Shown here: piece after piece, positions 25,788-33,740 of the stretch | Layout of the letters: the number at the start of each line of letters is the position of its first letter | Numbering within the stretch: the first letter of the stretch is position 1 | NCBI RefSeq assembly: GCF_012689525.1 | Contig: NZ_CP051517.1 | Span: 62,001-126,000, forward strand | Direction: 5' to 3' | DNA length: 64,000 nt | Origin: Paraburkholderia aromaticivorans | GTDB lineage: Bacteria; Pseudomonadota; Gammaproteobacteria; Burkholderiales; Burkholderiaceae | Made by a program: the position numbers and the translations under genes | The notes under the pieces: model-generated | What the model was told of the DNA's origin: nothing | Seen by the model: only the letters and a program-made list of their open reading frames with translations | Database searches by the model: none

Positions 25788-26609
25788 TCACACGGTAATG
25801 CACACTTGGTCATCCTTGAGCGAAATCTGGCCGAGCGTCGGATCACTGGTATGGACAGCGATGATGTTTGGTCCGGCCGGGAAAGTGCGATAGCCAAGCT
25901 CCGTGACGAAAGCCTCGATCGCAGCGCCGTCAGACTTGATGATTTCAATGATCATGACTGGATGATGGCTCGCGAGAACGGTCCGGCTGCCGCGCAATAC
26001 ATCCAGTTCCATTCCCTCGACGTCCAATTTCACCAGGTCCAGACGTCCAAGTCCTAGAGAGTCCAGGCTGACCATCGGAACCGTGGTGCCAGCAACGCTA
26101 TCATAGGAGATCTGTTGCCCGATAAATTCATTGTCAGTCCGCCGGCGCAATTCCAGACTGCCAAAGCTGGCGGGCCTGAAATAGTCCGGCTGCGGCACAA
26201 CCAGTTCACCACACTGCTCCCCAAGGGCGGCAAGCCTTACTCGCGCGTTCAGGCAGTTATTCAATGCGATATTTCCGGCTAGCGCGTAGTAGACGATTTC
26301 CTGTGCCTCGAACGCGAGGATGCGGCCCCAACCGTACATGTGCCGTGCCCACTCAATCGAATGCACACCAATGTTTGCACCGCCGTCAATCGCGACAACG
26401 CCGTCACCAAAATGCTTCCTGCGACAATCAAGTAGTGCTAACGCGAGGCGCACTTCAGGCTCATCAAAACTTGATCTGTTTAGTAGTTGATGCCCAACGC
26501 CATAGGCTCCATATGCGTCGTTGGTGTGATAGTCGTTGCGATTGACAATCATGCTTCCGTGGTTGGAAGATGCCAGAACAAAAGCGATGGGGCGTATCGG
26601 AAAAGACAC
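25788..26609 (-). CDS. FkbM-family SAM-dependent methyltransferase
   Basis: 273 residues from a GTG at 26609 that has gagga 9 bases upstream; an ATG at 26552 is an alternative. The SAM-binding motif I is VVAIDGGANIGVHSIEWA and the family signature is DLVKLDVEGMELDVLRGS. FkbM enzymes methylate hydroxyls of sugars or lipids, often in polysaccharide or surface glycan pathways. Together with the GT9-like gene nearby it suggests that this replicon modifies a surface glycan, but no complete pathway is present. Confidence 0.8.
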   Translation of the reverse strand: MSFPIRPIAFVLASSNHGSMIVNRNDYHTNDAYGAYGVGHQLLNRSSFDEPEVRLALALLDCRRKHFGDGVVAIDGGANIGVHSIEWARHMYGWGRILAFEAQEIVYYALAGNIALNNCLNARVRLAALGEQCGELVVPQPDYFRPASFGSLELRRRTDNEFIGQQISYDSVAGTTVPMVSLDSLGLGRLDLVKLDVEGMELDVLRGSRTVLASHHPVMIIEIIKSDGAAIEAFVTELGYRTFPAGPNIIAVHTSDPTLGQISLKDDQVCITV

Positions 26610-26704
26610 CGTTTAAAGTCCTCAAAATAATTCCACGTCTGCGCGGCGCGGTGTAAACGGCCAGCATGCACGCATGGTACGAACCCATGAACCCGCAGGC
26701 AGCT

Positions 26705-27022
26705 TCAAGAGTCGTCGGTGTCATCCTGCAGGACCCTCTTGTAGTCCTGTCCGCCGTAGAAAATGCCAATCACCGAGACCTGCTCCGCGTCGACGTCGAA
26801 GGCTATCACTACCCTCTTGCGGTAATTCGTAACGCGCAGACCCTGGCGAATGTCATCCCGGCGATTGCCTCGATGCGGAAACGATCGCAACTCTTCGCAG
26901 TACGTAATTATTGCGCTGGTATAGCGTTCCGCGATCACCGGCGAGGCCGCAGCTGCAATGTAACGATAGAGCTCGAGCAGTTGCTCCTGCGCTTCCGGTG
27001 TAAAGGCGACGGTATAGGACAT
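26705..27022 (-). CDS. parE: ParE/RelE-family toxin
   Basis: 105 residues. MSYTVAFTPEAQEQLLELYR, the internal FPHRGNRRDDIRQGLRVTNY and VIGIFYGGQDYKR are the ParE/RelE-fold signature. Family members poison gyrase or cleave ribosome-bound mRNA. The ATG overlaps the antitoxin stop (TAATG), the classic arrangement. Placed near parAB and rep, it probably stabilises the replicon by killing plasmid-free cells. Confidence 0.9.
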   Translation of the reverse strand: MSYTVAFTPEAQEQLLELYRYIAAAASPVIAERYTSAIITYCEELRSFPHRGNRRDDIRQGLRVTNYRKRVVIAFDVDAEQVSVIGIFYGGQDYKRVLQDDTDDS

Positions 27023-27300
27023 TAGGCTTTTTCGATGGCCTTGCGGTGTTCAGCGGCAAGCGACGCGCGCAGCTGGTCGACGCCGATGGCGCGGGACGGG
27101 TCAGCCTTTAGCGCATCATAGGCGGGCGCGACCTGCTCGCGCAGCCAGCTTTCCACTGCACGGTCACGCGCAAGCAGTGCCCGGAGTCCATCGCGGATCA
27201 CTTCGCTCTCCGTCGCGTATTCTCCAGCCGCCACCTTGGACCTGACTGCCTCGGCCATTTCGTTGGGCAGCGTGATGCTGAATTGTTGGGTTGAGCGCAC
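27022..27300 (-). CDS. parD: ParD-family antitoxin
   Basis: 92 residues. The N-terminus QQFSITLPNEMAEAVRSKVA followed by YATESEVIRDGLRALLARDR is a ribbon-helix-helix DNA-binding domain; the C-terminal tail (about 60-92) should wrap the toxin. It neutralises the neighbouring ParE and represses its own promoter, for which an 11-bp inverted repeat lies 18 bp upstream. Confidence 0.9.
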   Translation of the reverse strand: MRSTQQFSITLPNEMAEAVRSKVAAGEYATESEVIRDGLRALLARDRAVESWLREQVAPAYDALKADPSRAIGVDQLRASLAAEHRKAIEKA

Positions 27301-27317
27301 GGGAAGTCTCCCTTCTG

Positions 27318-27340
27318 AGTGTAGGATTTAATCCTACACT
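27318..27340. promoter_or_regulatory. Palindromic operator of the parDE operon
   Basis: The arms agtgtaggatt (27318-27328) and aatcctacact (27330-27340) are perfect inverted repeats with one spacer base, ending 18 bp before the antitoxin start. Position and symmetry suit binding by the ParD ribbon-helix-helix dimer pair and autorepression. Half of the palindrome also contains -10-like AT-rich bases. Confidence 0.75.
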
Positions 27341-27400
27341 TTGCCTCCTACGCCTGCAAGGCGTCCGCATGCCGACAGGCACCTTCGCACCTTCACGGCG

Positions 27401-28624
27401 TCAGTGCGCACGAACACCGGCAACGGTTGCACGCAGCATGTTCTTCATCTGGGCAAGCCGTTCGCCTGCCGCCTCGGTGAGGATCCGCGGCATCGCGTGC
27501 GTGGGCTGAAGACGCGGTGCCGCCTGCTGGTCTTCTCTGCCCCGCTGCCGCTTGCTTTCGAATGCCGCCTCCCGCTCTGTCGTGGCCGGAACGAGGTGTC
27601 CGCTTTCGATCGCGGCAACGAAATTGACCTGCCAGTTTCCGGCGCTAACGCGTGGTGCGGCCTCCCCGCATTCGTGGACGGTGACCATGCTGGCGTCGCT
27701 GGCGACGCTGATCCGTCGCGAGGAATTACAGTCGAAGAATATCCCGCCGGCATTCTGCTGGACCACAGTGGCGACCCGGAGCGCTTCCTGGTCGACCTCG
27801 TGGCGTTGAGCCGTTGCCTGCCGTTTGTTGCGAGCCTGCCAAGCGAAATCGGCGGTCGAGCGCAGCAGCGCGCGCAGGTAGTTGATGGGGCGCTCGGCTT
27901 TGCGGAGGTGTTCCCAGGCGACGTCAACCACATCGGAAAGCAGCTTCTGGTGCTCGCGGGCTTCGCGCATGAGTTTGAAGATCAGGAATTCATGAAATCC
28001 CAGGCGGCGAAGGCGCTCGAGGTCGCTGGGGAGCTGGCCCGGTTGTCTCTTTTGAGAAGAAGCAGGGTAAAGATCTTTATATATAGCACCGTCTGCCACG
28101 CTGGCAGACGGCTGCTGCAAGGAAAGGACCTCGGGGGCGACTGCCTCATGGTGATCAGGTTCGGGGGCGCTGGCGATGGCCGGCGCGTCGACGAGACCGA
28201 GCAGCTGGGCAGTCTGTTCAGTGAGGTGGAGGTAGGCACGACCAAACAGGCCTGCCTCGCCATAGCGCCTCTGTGGAGGGCGGACGATCAGGCCGGCCTC
28301 TTCGAGATCATCGAGGCTACGATAGAACGTGCGCATGGATTGCATGGCGCGGCCAGTAAGCAGTTCGCGGCGCGCGTAAATTGCCGCGTAAGGGCGATGG
28401 GCGTCGACGGTGCGGGCGAGGGCCGAGAGCAGGGCGCGGGCACGGGCGGGGACGCCGTGCAGATGTGCGGCGCGATGCGCGGCGCGAAAGACGATCCACG
28501 GGAGATTGGTGGTGTCGCAGGTGAATTCGGCGAGGGCATCGGCATCAATTTTGATATCTGCCGGATTAGCCGGGTGAGGGCGAATGTCCCCCTCGCCGGC
28601 AACGAAGTGTTGCGCGATAGGCAT
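27401..28624 (-). CDS. Second plasmid/chromid replication initiator
   Basis: 407 residues from the ATG at 28624 (an ATG at 28660 is also in frame). The region about 75-150 has a winged-helix pattern: YAAIYARRELLTGRAMQSMR then FYRSLDDLEEAGLIVRPPQR. A second helical domain follows (FHEFLIFKLMREAREHQKLL) and the C-terminus is disordered and basic. It resembles Rep proteins found downstream of parAB on Burkholderiaceae secondary replicons. It lies in the same direction after parA-parB, and its leader is crossed by an antisense RNA candidate at 28697-28803. It differs completely from the Rep at 2.1-2.9 kb. Confidence 0.7.
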   Translation of the reverse strand: MPIAQHFVAGEGDIRPHPANPADIKIDADALAEFTCDTTNLPWIVFRAAHRAAHLHGVPARARALLSALARTVDAHRPYAAIYARRELLTGRAMQSMRTFYRSLDDLEEAGLIVRPPQRRYGEAGLFGRAYLHLTEQTAQLLGLVDAPAIASAPEPDHHEAVAPEVLSLQQPSASVADGAIYKDLYPASSQKRQPGQLPSDLERLRRLGFHEFLIFKLMREAREHQKLLSDVVDVAWEHLRKAERPINYLRALLRSTADFAWQARNKRQATAQRHEVDQEALRVATVVQQNAGGIFFDCNSSRRISVASDASMVTVHECGEAAPRVSAGNWQVNFVAAIESGHLVPATTEREAAFESKRQRGREDQQAAPRLQPTHAMPRILTEAAGERLAQMKNMLRATVAGVRAH

Positions 28625-28662
28625 GTCTACACGTCCATTTCGAAAAAATGGATGACACATGC

Positions 28663-28690
28663 TTGACTGCCAATCACGTTCCGCTACACT
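28663..28690 (+). promoter_or_regulatory. Sigma-70 promoter antisense to the second rep leader
   Basis: TTGACT (28663-28668) and TACACT (28685-28690) are 16 bp apart and point rightwards, against the rep gene. The start is expected near 28697. No protein gene follows before the terminator at 28767-28803. Confidence 0.7.
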
Positions 28691-28696
28691 TCGAGG

Positions 28697-28803
28697 TGTT
28701 TGGTCCCTTGCCCGATTCCAGTCGGGGAAGTGCAGCAGATGGGTGCGCGACAGCAAGCCCAATATTCAAAAGCCTTCGGTTCCAGCCGAAGGCTTTTGTT
28801 TTT
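28697..28803 (+). ncRNA. Candidate antisense copy-control RNA for the second rep gene
   Basis: About 107 nt between promoter and terminator. Two hairpins are visible: arms cttgcccga (28707-28715) and tcggggaag (28722-28730) with one mismatch, and the terminator stem. Both carry the same hexaloop ttccag (28716-28721 and 28780-28785). The RNA is complementary to the mRNA leader between parB and rep, where kissing-loop control of Rep translation would be expected. The duplicated loop is a notable detail. Function is inferred. Confidence 0.65.
28767..28803 (+). terminator. Strong rho-independent terminator
   Basis: Perfect 13-bp stem (caaaagccttcgg at 28767-28779 with ccgaaggcttttg at 28786-28798), loop ttccag, followed by tttttac. 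The T-run is on the plus strand only, so it ends the antisense transcript rather than the parAB message. Confidence 0.9.
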
Positions 28804-28970
28804 ACTACGGTCAGAAGCTAAGCATTTCGGCTCCGGTTCTTCATTGGCACTTCATAAGTGCTTGTTTTTTCGATGGTTCCCAGAGGGAACCGGCTTTAAT
28901 GCATCTCGCGACCGGCAGATCGCTAAATCCAAGCCATTGAATCAAAAGAAGTTCCCAATGGGAATGCACT

Positions 28971-29945
28971 CTACTCACGCTGCTTCAACTTCGACTCGAT
29001 AAACGCCTGAATCTCCTTGGCCCACTGCCCGGCCTGATCAGCCTCATCGGTTAATTTCACACCAATCACGCCATTGCGAGCGGTGATCTCGCAAAAGCGC
29101 TTTTTCCCAACTTTCACTACCAGGGTCTCACGGGCGTTTGTGTCGGGAGCCTTCGGCCTTGCTGTGGCGAGCTTGACGGCATTCTCCTGAGTAAATGCCT
29201 CGTCCTCGACCAAACGCCGGATTGCTTGCGTGACTTCGGCTGCCTTGCCGGCGCTGGTCGCGGTTGCAAGCTTCGCCGCCGCATGGCTGCCAAGCCGCTC
29301 AGGTCGCTGCGCGAGAATTTCTTTGGCCTCGTCAGGCAGACCCTCGAAGGCAAAGATGCGGCTAACGTGCGATTTGGCGAGCCCTGCGGCTTCGGCTAAG
29401 TCCTGACGCGTCAACTCAGTGCCTTCCTGCAGCCGTTTGAAGTTCCAATACTTTTCGAAGTCCGAAAGCGACGGCGACAGCAGGTTGGAAAAGAATGCGA
29501 CTCTCTCAACCAGCGATTGGTCGATATTAAGGATGTTCGCCTCAATTTCCTCTCGCCCAAGCTCTCGATAAATGGCGACTCTATTGTTGCCGGCGACAAT
29601 GTCCCAGTCTCCGTCCGACCGCTCTTCGACACTGACTGGCGTTGAAAGTGGGTACTTTTCGAGATTCGCCTTTAGTTCGCTGTATTGCTCTGCAGTCAGC
29701 TTTCTGCGCCGCCCGGAGACCTCATGTAGGCGAGCTACAGGTAGTTTGGCCTTCGCCGCCCCCTGAAGCGCGGTCTTGAGGCGCTCGATTTCTTCTCGTT
29801 GTGCGGCAGCTGTTGCCTGCAAGTGCATCAGCTGCCCCGGGGCTGTCCTGGGGGCGCCGGGCTTTGTCGCGGTGGCGCGTGCCTGGTCAGCTTCCGTTAG
29901 CTGAATGTTCGCGGCTTTGGCTGCTTGATCCTTGATCCAAGACAT
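28971..29945 (-). CDS. parB: ParB partition protein
   Basis: 324 residues from the ATG at 29945, which has aggag 7 bases upstream and lies 3 bp after the parA stop. It has a ParB nuclease-like/CTP-binding N-domain (QYSELKANLEKYPLSTPVSV, IVAGNNRVAIYRELGREE) and a helix-turn-helix (LTRQDLAEAAGLAKSHVSRI). In GxxR-type ParB proteins the NNR segment replaces the usual GERR/GxRR box, as here. It binds parS and loads ParA for segregation. I could not identify a parS site with confidence. Confidence 0.9.
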   Translation of the reverse strand: MSWIKDQAAKAANIQLTEADQARATATKPGAPRTAPGQLMHLQATAAAQREEIERLKTALQGAAKAKLPVARLHEVSGRRRKLTAEQYSELKANLEKYPLSTPVSVEERSDGDWDIVAGNNRVAIYRELGREEIEANILNIDQSLVERVAFFSNLLSPSLSDFEKYWNFKRLQEGTELTRQDLAEAAGLAKSHVSRIFAFEGLPDEAKEILAQRPERLGSHAAAKLATATSAGKAAEVTQAIRRLVEDEAFTQENAVKLATARPKAPDTNARETLVVKVGKKRFCEITARNGVIGVKLTDEADQAGQWAKEIQAFIESKLKQRE

Positions 29946-29947
29946 TT

Positions 29948-31135
29948 CTAGGCTCCTCGTGTCCACATCGAGCTGACCTTGTCGTCTACACGATCAACCA
30001 GTTGGTCGACCGGCGAGCGAATGCGCCGAAGCGTCTCCGCGCCACCCTCGTAGCTCGCAAGATCATAGATCGTGGAAAAGCGCATGTTCGTGTTGCGTGC
30101 AAGATCGGTCTCGGGGATTTCAACAGGGATCACTCGGGAGCCATATATCTGCGAAATCCAGGCCTGCAAAACTTGCGCAGCCGCCTTTGGCGTGGAACGC
30201 GTGACGAGGACATCGACAAAATCGAACTCCTTAGTCCGCTCGTCGCCAAAAGCCTTCATCCCGTTAATTAGGTCGGCAAACAGGTGCCAGAACTGCACCA
30301 TCGAGGCAAAGGAGAGCATGTCGGGCACGACAGGGACGATGACGCCGTCTGCGGCAAAGATCGCATTGATTGTCAGATAGCTAAGCGTCGGCGCGGTATC
30401 GATGATGATGTAGTCGTACTTGTCCTTCAGGCTTTCGAGGCCATCGTGAAGAACCTGTTCGAATCGCACCCCATGCTCGGTCGCAGACGCTCGGGCCGGG
30501 AGCATGAACTCAGCATTGAACAGCTCCGTGGACGACGGGATTAAATCAAGGTTTGGCCAATAGGTGGGAGTGGGGAGCGCCCGCATATCGAATGGCTGAT
30601 CGCTAAGATAGGCCTCGACCAACGGCATGATTGTCTGGGAAGAATCAACCTCTGCATGGGGGTTGATGCCGTACAGTGTTGTTGCGCTTCCTTGAGGATC
30701 AAGGTCGATATGGAGCACGCGGCGCCCCCGCCGCATCGACAAACCCTGCGCAAGCAATGTCGAGGTCGTAGTTTTGGTGACGCCACCCTTGAAGTTGGCG
30801 ACGGCCAGCACCTTGGCCGGGCCTTGACGCGGTGCAGGCTTGAGTTCAGCCTTGATCCATTCGATCGTCTCGGCGACGGAGAAAGAGCGCGGAGCGCCCG
30901 GTCGGGTCTGTCGTCCTTCTGGTAGTTCACCCTTTTTCAAAACGTAGGCCATTCGCTGCTTGTCGATCCCGCACATCTCCTGGACGCGTGCCGATGTAAT
31001 GAGCGGCGCCTCCTTTCGGGGAAAGGGCTCAAGCATCTCGTCCCGGATCTTTTGAAGCATCACGTCCGACAGCTGCGCAAGGCGCATGAGGTCGTCCGCG
31101 GTGGTTTTCCCGGGGTGAGCGAGGGTTATGTCCAT
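29948..31135 (-). CDS. parA: ParA partition ATPase (type Ia)
   Basis: 395 residues. The N-terminal ~110 residues form a winged helix used for autorepression (ITSARVQEMCGIDKQRMAYV). Then the deviant Walker A NFKGGVTKTTTSTLLAQGLS, the A' motif VLHIDLDPQGSATTL and Walker B YDYIIIDTAPTLSYLTINAI. The extra N-domain marks it as P1/F-type ParA. It drives segregation on the nucleoid with ParB and should repress its own promoter upstream of 31135. Confidence 0.95.
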   Translation of the reverse strand: MDITLAHPGKTTADDLMRLAQLSDVMLQKIRDEMLEPFPRKEAPLITSARVQEMCGIDKQRMAYVLKKGELPEGRQTRPGAPRSFSVAETIEWIKAELKPAPRQGPAKVLAVANFKGGVTKTTTSTLLAQGLSMRRGRRVLHIDLDPQGSATTLYGINPHAEVDSSQTIMPLVEAYLSDQPFDMRALPTPTYWPNLDLIPSSTELFNAEFMLPARASATEHGVRFEQVLHDGLESLKDKYDYIIIDTAPTLSYLTINAIFAADGVIVPVVPDMLSFASMVQFWHLFADLINGMKAFGDERTKEFDFVDVLVTRSTPKAAAQVLQAWISQIYGSRVIPVEIPETDLARNTNMRFSTIYDLASYEGGAETLRRIRSPVDQLVDRVDDKVSSMWTRGA

Positions 31136-31797
31136 TTACGTTCCTACCGTTCACGATGATTGGACCGATTCGGCAAGACTGGACCGCCACGGTCGAATTG
31201 ACACGGAGATTAGCCGTCGTAAACGGTAAACGCAAGTTAACTTTTTTGGGGATGTACCGTCTCAGAACCGCCTGGGCAGGCGGTTTCGCGCAAAAACCTA
31301 ATAATCTGCGTGAAGTGAGGCAGGGTAGTTGACGGAATGAGACCGCCGCCGCGCTACGTCTCGATCCTGTTGGCGGGGTCGGCTTCCACCCTTTTTCGCG
31401 TACTTTTCCGCGTGCAAGAACGTCCCCGTACCAACAGATAGGCCGGGCGCGGGTGGTAGCTAGCGCGCCTCAGCGATTCGTCGTCGCCCCGGCGGTTGAC
31501 CATCCGGGCATGGCGCGCCCCACGGGGCGTTGCCTGAGATGTGCACTGCGGCCGTCCCCTGCAGCCGATGTGCCGCGGGGAGGGCAGGGCGAGGGGCCGG
31601 ATAACGGGAGCCGCAGCATGGCGTTACCAGCGGTGCGTTGTGACGCGGCGGCCGCCCGGTGCCGCTGGAACACCCGTTTGCACTGTCCGGGCCGGTTGCG
31701 GGACGATCGACCTCGAAAAAGGAGCCGTCTCCCGTCGGAGATCTTCCCGCAACGGCTGGCCGCCGGCACATCTCCGACCGGTGGCATTGCGTCACTG
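31136..31797. other. parA promoter region and gene-free stretch
   Basis: No protein gene is supported. Two tggaccg heptamers (31161-31167 and 31180-31186, 19 bp apart) near parA could be ParA binding sites. A perfect 8-bp inverted repeat, aaccgcct/aggcggtt at 31266-31285, may be a weak terminator or a binding site. The rest up to the HU gene is GC-rich and shows nothing I can name. An origin or parS could lie here. Confidence 0.45.
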
Positions 31798-32076
31798 TCA
31801 GGCGCCGTTCACGGCATCCTTGAACGCCTTGCCTGCCGTGAATTTGACCGTCTTCGCGGCCGGGATTTGGATCTCCGCACCGGTTGCCGGATTGCGCCCG
31901 ACCCGTGCGGCGCGCGCCCCCGTCGAAAACGAGCCGAATCCGATCAGCTGTACCGTTTTGCCCTTCGTCAGTTCGCCCGTGATCGCCGCGATCACCGCGT
32001 CGATCGTCTCGCCCGTGGCGACCTTGCTGTCGCCGGTCTTCGTGGCAACCGCATCCACCAGATCCTGCTTGTTCAT
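31798..32076 (-). CDS. HU-family DNA-binding protein
   Basis: 92 residues from the ATG at 32076 ([15 protein letters not shown]). It carries the HU signature, [20 protein letters not shown], followed by [22 protein letters not shown] proteins are histone-like dimers that bend DNA; replicon-encoded copies can aid origin opening or reduce the fitness cost of carrying foreign DNA. It stands alone between the par locus and the defence island. Confidence 0.93.
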   Translation of the reverse strand: MNKQDLVDAVATKTGDSKVATGETIDAVIAAITGELTKGKTVQLIGFGSFSTGARAARVGRNPATGAEIQIPAAKTVKFTAGKAFKDAVNGA

Positions 32077-32267
32077 TGCCGCTTCCTCGTTGTGGTTGTG
32101 ATGTCGCCACCCTACCTGATCGGTGCGCCTTCGCGCAATCAGCGCCGGGCGAGCACGTCTCGCAGCAACAGGCACCTCGGATGGGTCACCTCTGCCCGGC
32201 GCGCAGTGTCTGATGAAGTCACACGTGGCTCGCCGGCCCCTGAAAAGATAGGGGGGACATCATCTCA

Positions 32268-32293
32268 ATGCCGCTAACTCCTGTTAGCGGCAT
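32268..32293. repeat. Perfect 11-bp palindrome upstream of the Abi_C/recombinase operon
   Basis: Arms atgccgctaac (32268-32278) and gttagcggcat (32283-32293) are perfectly complementary with a 4-base loop tcct. There is no T-run after it. It lies 108 bp before the first gene of an operon that ends in a tyrosine recombinase, so it could be an operator or a recombination core. A similar ggcgttt(c)aatgggt sequence follows it (32294-32307) and recurs after the recombinase gene (35602-35616). Confidence 0.6.
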
Positions 32294-32400
32294 GGCGTTT
32301 AATGGGTAAAATAACGGGAAAGCGGCTTTCAGGGCGTTGTGATAAGGGTTTACCCTAGTTTTTTGCCGCGTGCGGGGATGCCGCGCGCCTGGAGGACAGC

Positions 32401-33345
32401 ATGAATGACAGGATCGGGGCGCTCGCGGCCCAGCACCGGCGCATCGAGGCCAAAAAGGTCGCGCTGATCAAGCGAGCTCGCGCACTCGACGCTGAACTGA
32501 ACAGGGCATTCGGCGGGGCCGATATCGCCGGTGTCAGTTCCAACGTCACACTGGAACAGATCGGCTACGACGAACACGCCTACGGATATCTCTGCTATCG
32601 GGATGGGGAACTGACCGTCGGCTACCGCACAACCGATGATGACCTGGCCGACGGGCATCATGGTGTGCCCGATGAGCAGCGATCGTATTCGGTGAGGCAA
32701 CTGGCAAATTGCTCGCCGGAATGGCTGGAACGCCTGCTGGATGAAGCGCCGCTCGAGTCGTTGCTCGGCAATATCGCCGCCAGGCTGTGCGAACGCGAGG
32801 GACGACTCGATGGCTCGCTGTCGGCCTTGCAGACGATCCTGGCTGCCGAATCGGCGAAGCTCGACGGTCAGATGGTCGATCGCCTGGACAAGACAGGCGA
32901 CGACACGTTGCAACGGCTTTTCGACGAAGCGGTCGACGTGGCCCATCTGGACACCGCCGACGGCCTGACCCGCAGCAGCCGCTTCCTCGAGGCAGTCTGC
33001 GCGACCATCCTGCGCGAGCGCGGACTTCCACTGCCGGATAACCAGTCGCTGGGTCCTCTCGTCAACGCCTGTATCGACGGCCTGGAACTGTCGGCGGAGA
33101 AGAAGGCACTGGACGACGTCAGGCAATTTATCGGAGGCGTGAAGTCGCTCTGTAACGGCGTCGGCTCCTTGCGGACCCACTTCGGTACGGCGCACGGCGC
33201 GTCGAGCCACCTGCCACCGCTCGATGCGTCCTGGGCGATGCTTGCGAAGAACGCGGCAGCGGCCGTCGCGATCTTCTTGCTCAGCCGGCACCGGGACGGC
33301 ACCGATGCGACGCCTAGAGACGCGACTGTCGAGGACACGCCATGA
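32401..33345 (+). CDS. Protein with Abi_C-like C-terminal domain (putative phage defence)
   Basis: 314 residues, ATG after ggagga. The C-terminus (about 245-295) reads SLRTHFGTAHGASSHLPPLD followed by WAMLAKNAAAAVAIFLLSRH, the pattern of the Abi_C domain (an Arg-x-x-x-Gly-x-x-His-Gly motif and a helix with Asn) found in abortive-infection proteins. The N-terminal part is helical and unassigned. It begins a four-gene run with ATGA overlaps that ends in a tyrosine recombinase. A role in abortive infection is inferred from the domain and the island context. Confidence 0.6.
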   Translation: MNDRIGALAAQHRRIEAKKVALIKRARALDAELNRAFGGADIAGVSSNVTLEQIGYDEHAYGYLCYRDGELTVGYRTTDDDLADGHHGVPDEQRSYSVRQLANCSPEWLERLLDEAPLESLLGNIAARLCEREGRLDGSLSALQTILAAESAKLDGQMVDRLDKTGDDTLQRLFDEAVDVAHLDTADGLTRSSRFLEAVCATILRERGLPLPDNQSLGPLVNACIDGLELSAEKKALDDVRQFIGGVKSLCNGVGSLRTHFGTAHGASSHLPPLDASWAMLAKNAAAAVAIFLLSRHRDGTDATPRDATVEDTP

Positions 33346-33458
33346 AGAGCGGCTGGTTTGCGCCGCTCGCCGGCGACGAGGACGCCGCGGACCATGGGCG
33401 TCTGCGCGCGCTCACCGGTTCGTCGTTCGCGCCGGCCAGCACGGAGGCGCAGTCATGA
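33342..33458 (+). CDS. 38-residue micro-ORF linking the Abi_C gene and a membrane gene
   Basis: Start ATG overlaps the Abi_C stop (ATGA at 33342) and its own stop overlaps the next ATG (ATGA at 33455). It begins MKSGWFAPLAGDEDAADHGR. Both ends being coupled is strong evidence for translation even though the peptide has no recognisable domain. Confidence 0.5.
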   Translation: MKSGWFAPLAGDEDAADHGRLRALTGSSFAPASTEAQS

Positions 33459-33736
33459 CGACAGCGCTCGCGAAAAGTATTGCGGTTGTGCTCGCGTTCG
33501 GAGGCCTCACTTCCGGACTTCTGGCGGCCTGGCTCTGGGAGAAATCGACGCGAGTACCGGTCGATCCGCTGGACGGCGATCCGACCGCGGTCGTGCCGGA
33601 GCTCGAGCAGCAGGCGTGGTGGGCCGCCCAGTTCCGCGCCAACCAGCAAATCGGCCGCCTGAACGTCCTTGCCGCGCGGTGGACCGCCGCAGCGGTCGTG
33701 CTCGGCACCTTATCGTCAATCGTGGGAGTGCTGTAG
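33455..33736 (+). CDS. Small two-helix membrane protein
   Basis: 93 residues; ATG preceded by ggagg. An N-terminal membrane helix (SIAVVLAFGGLTSGLLAAWL) and a C-terminal one (WTAAAVVLGTLSSIVGVL) flank an acidic central part (DPTAVVPELEQQAWWAAQFR). It is coupled to the micro-ORF upstream and 4 bp before the recombinase. In defence operons small membrane proteins often act as effectors, but nothing in the sequence proves that here. Confidence 0.6.
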   Translation: MTTALAKSIAVVLAFGGLTSGLLAAWLWEKSTRVPVDPLDGDPTAVVPELEQQAWWAAQFRANQQIGRLNVLAARWTAAAVVLGTLSSIVGVL

Positions 33737-33740
33737 CGCC

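Noticed and set aside
27341..28666. 441-codon frame on the plus strand opposite the second rep gene
   Set aside because: It overlaps the rep gene fully, has no recognisable domain and runs into the antisense promoter region.
31261..31310. Possible parS site near parA
   Set aside because: The symmetric sequence aaccgcct/aggcggtt does not match a parS form I know and occurs only once; kept only as an unassigned inverted repeat.
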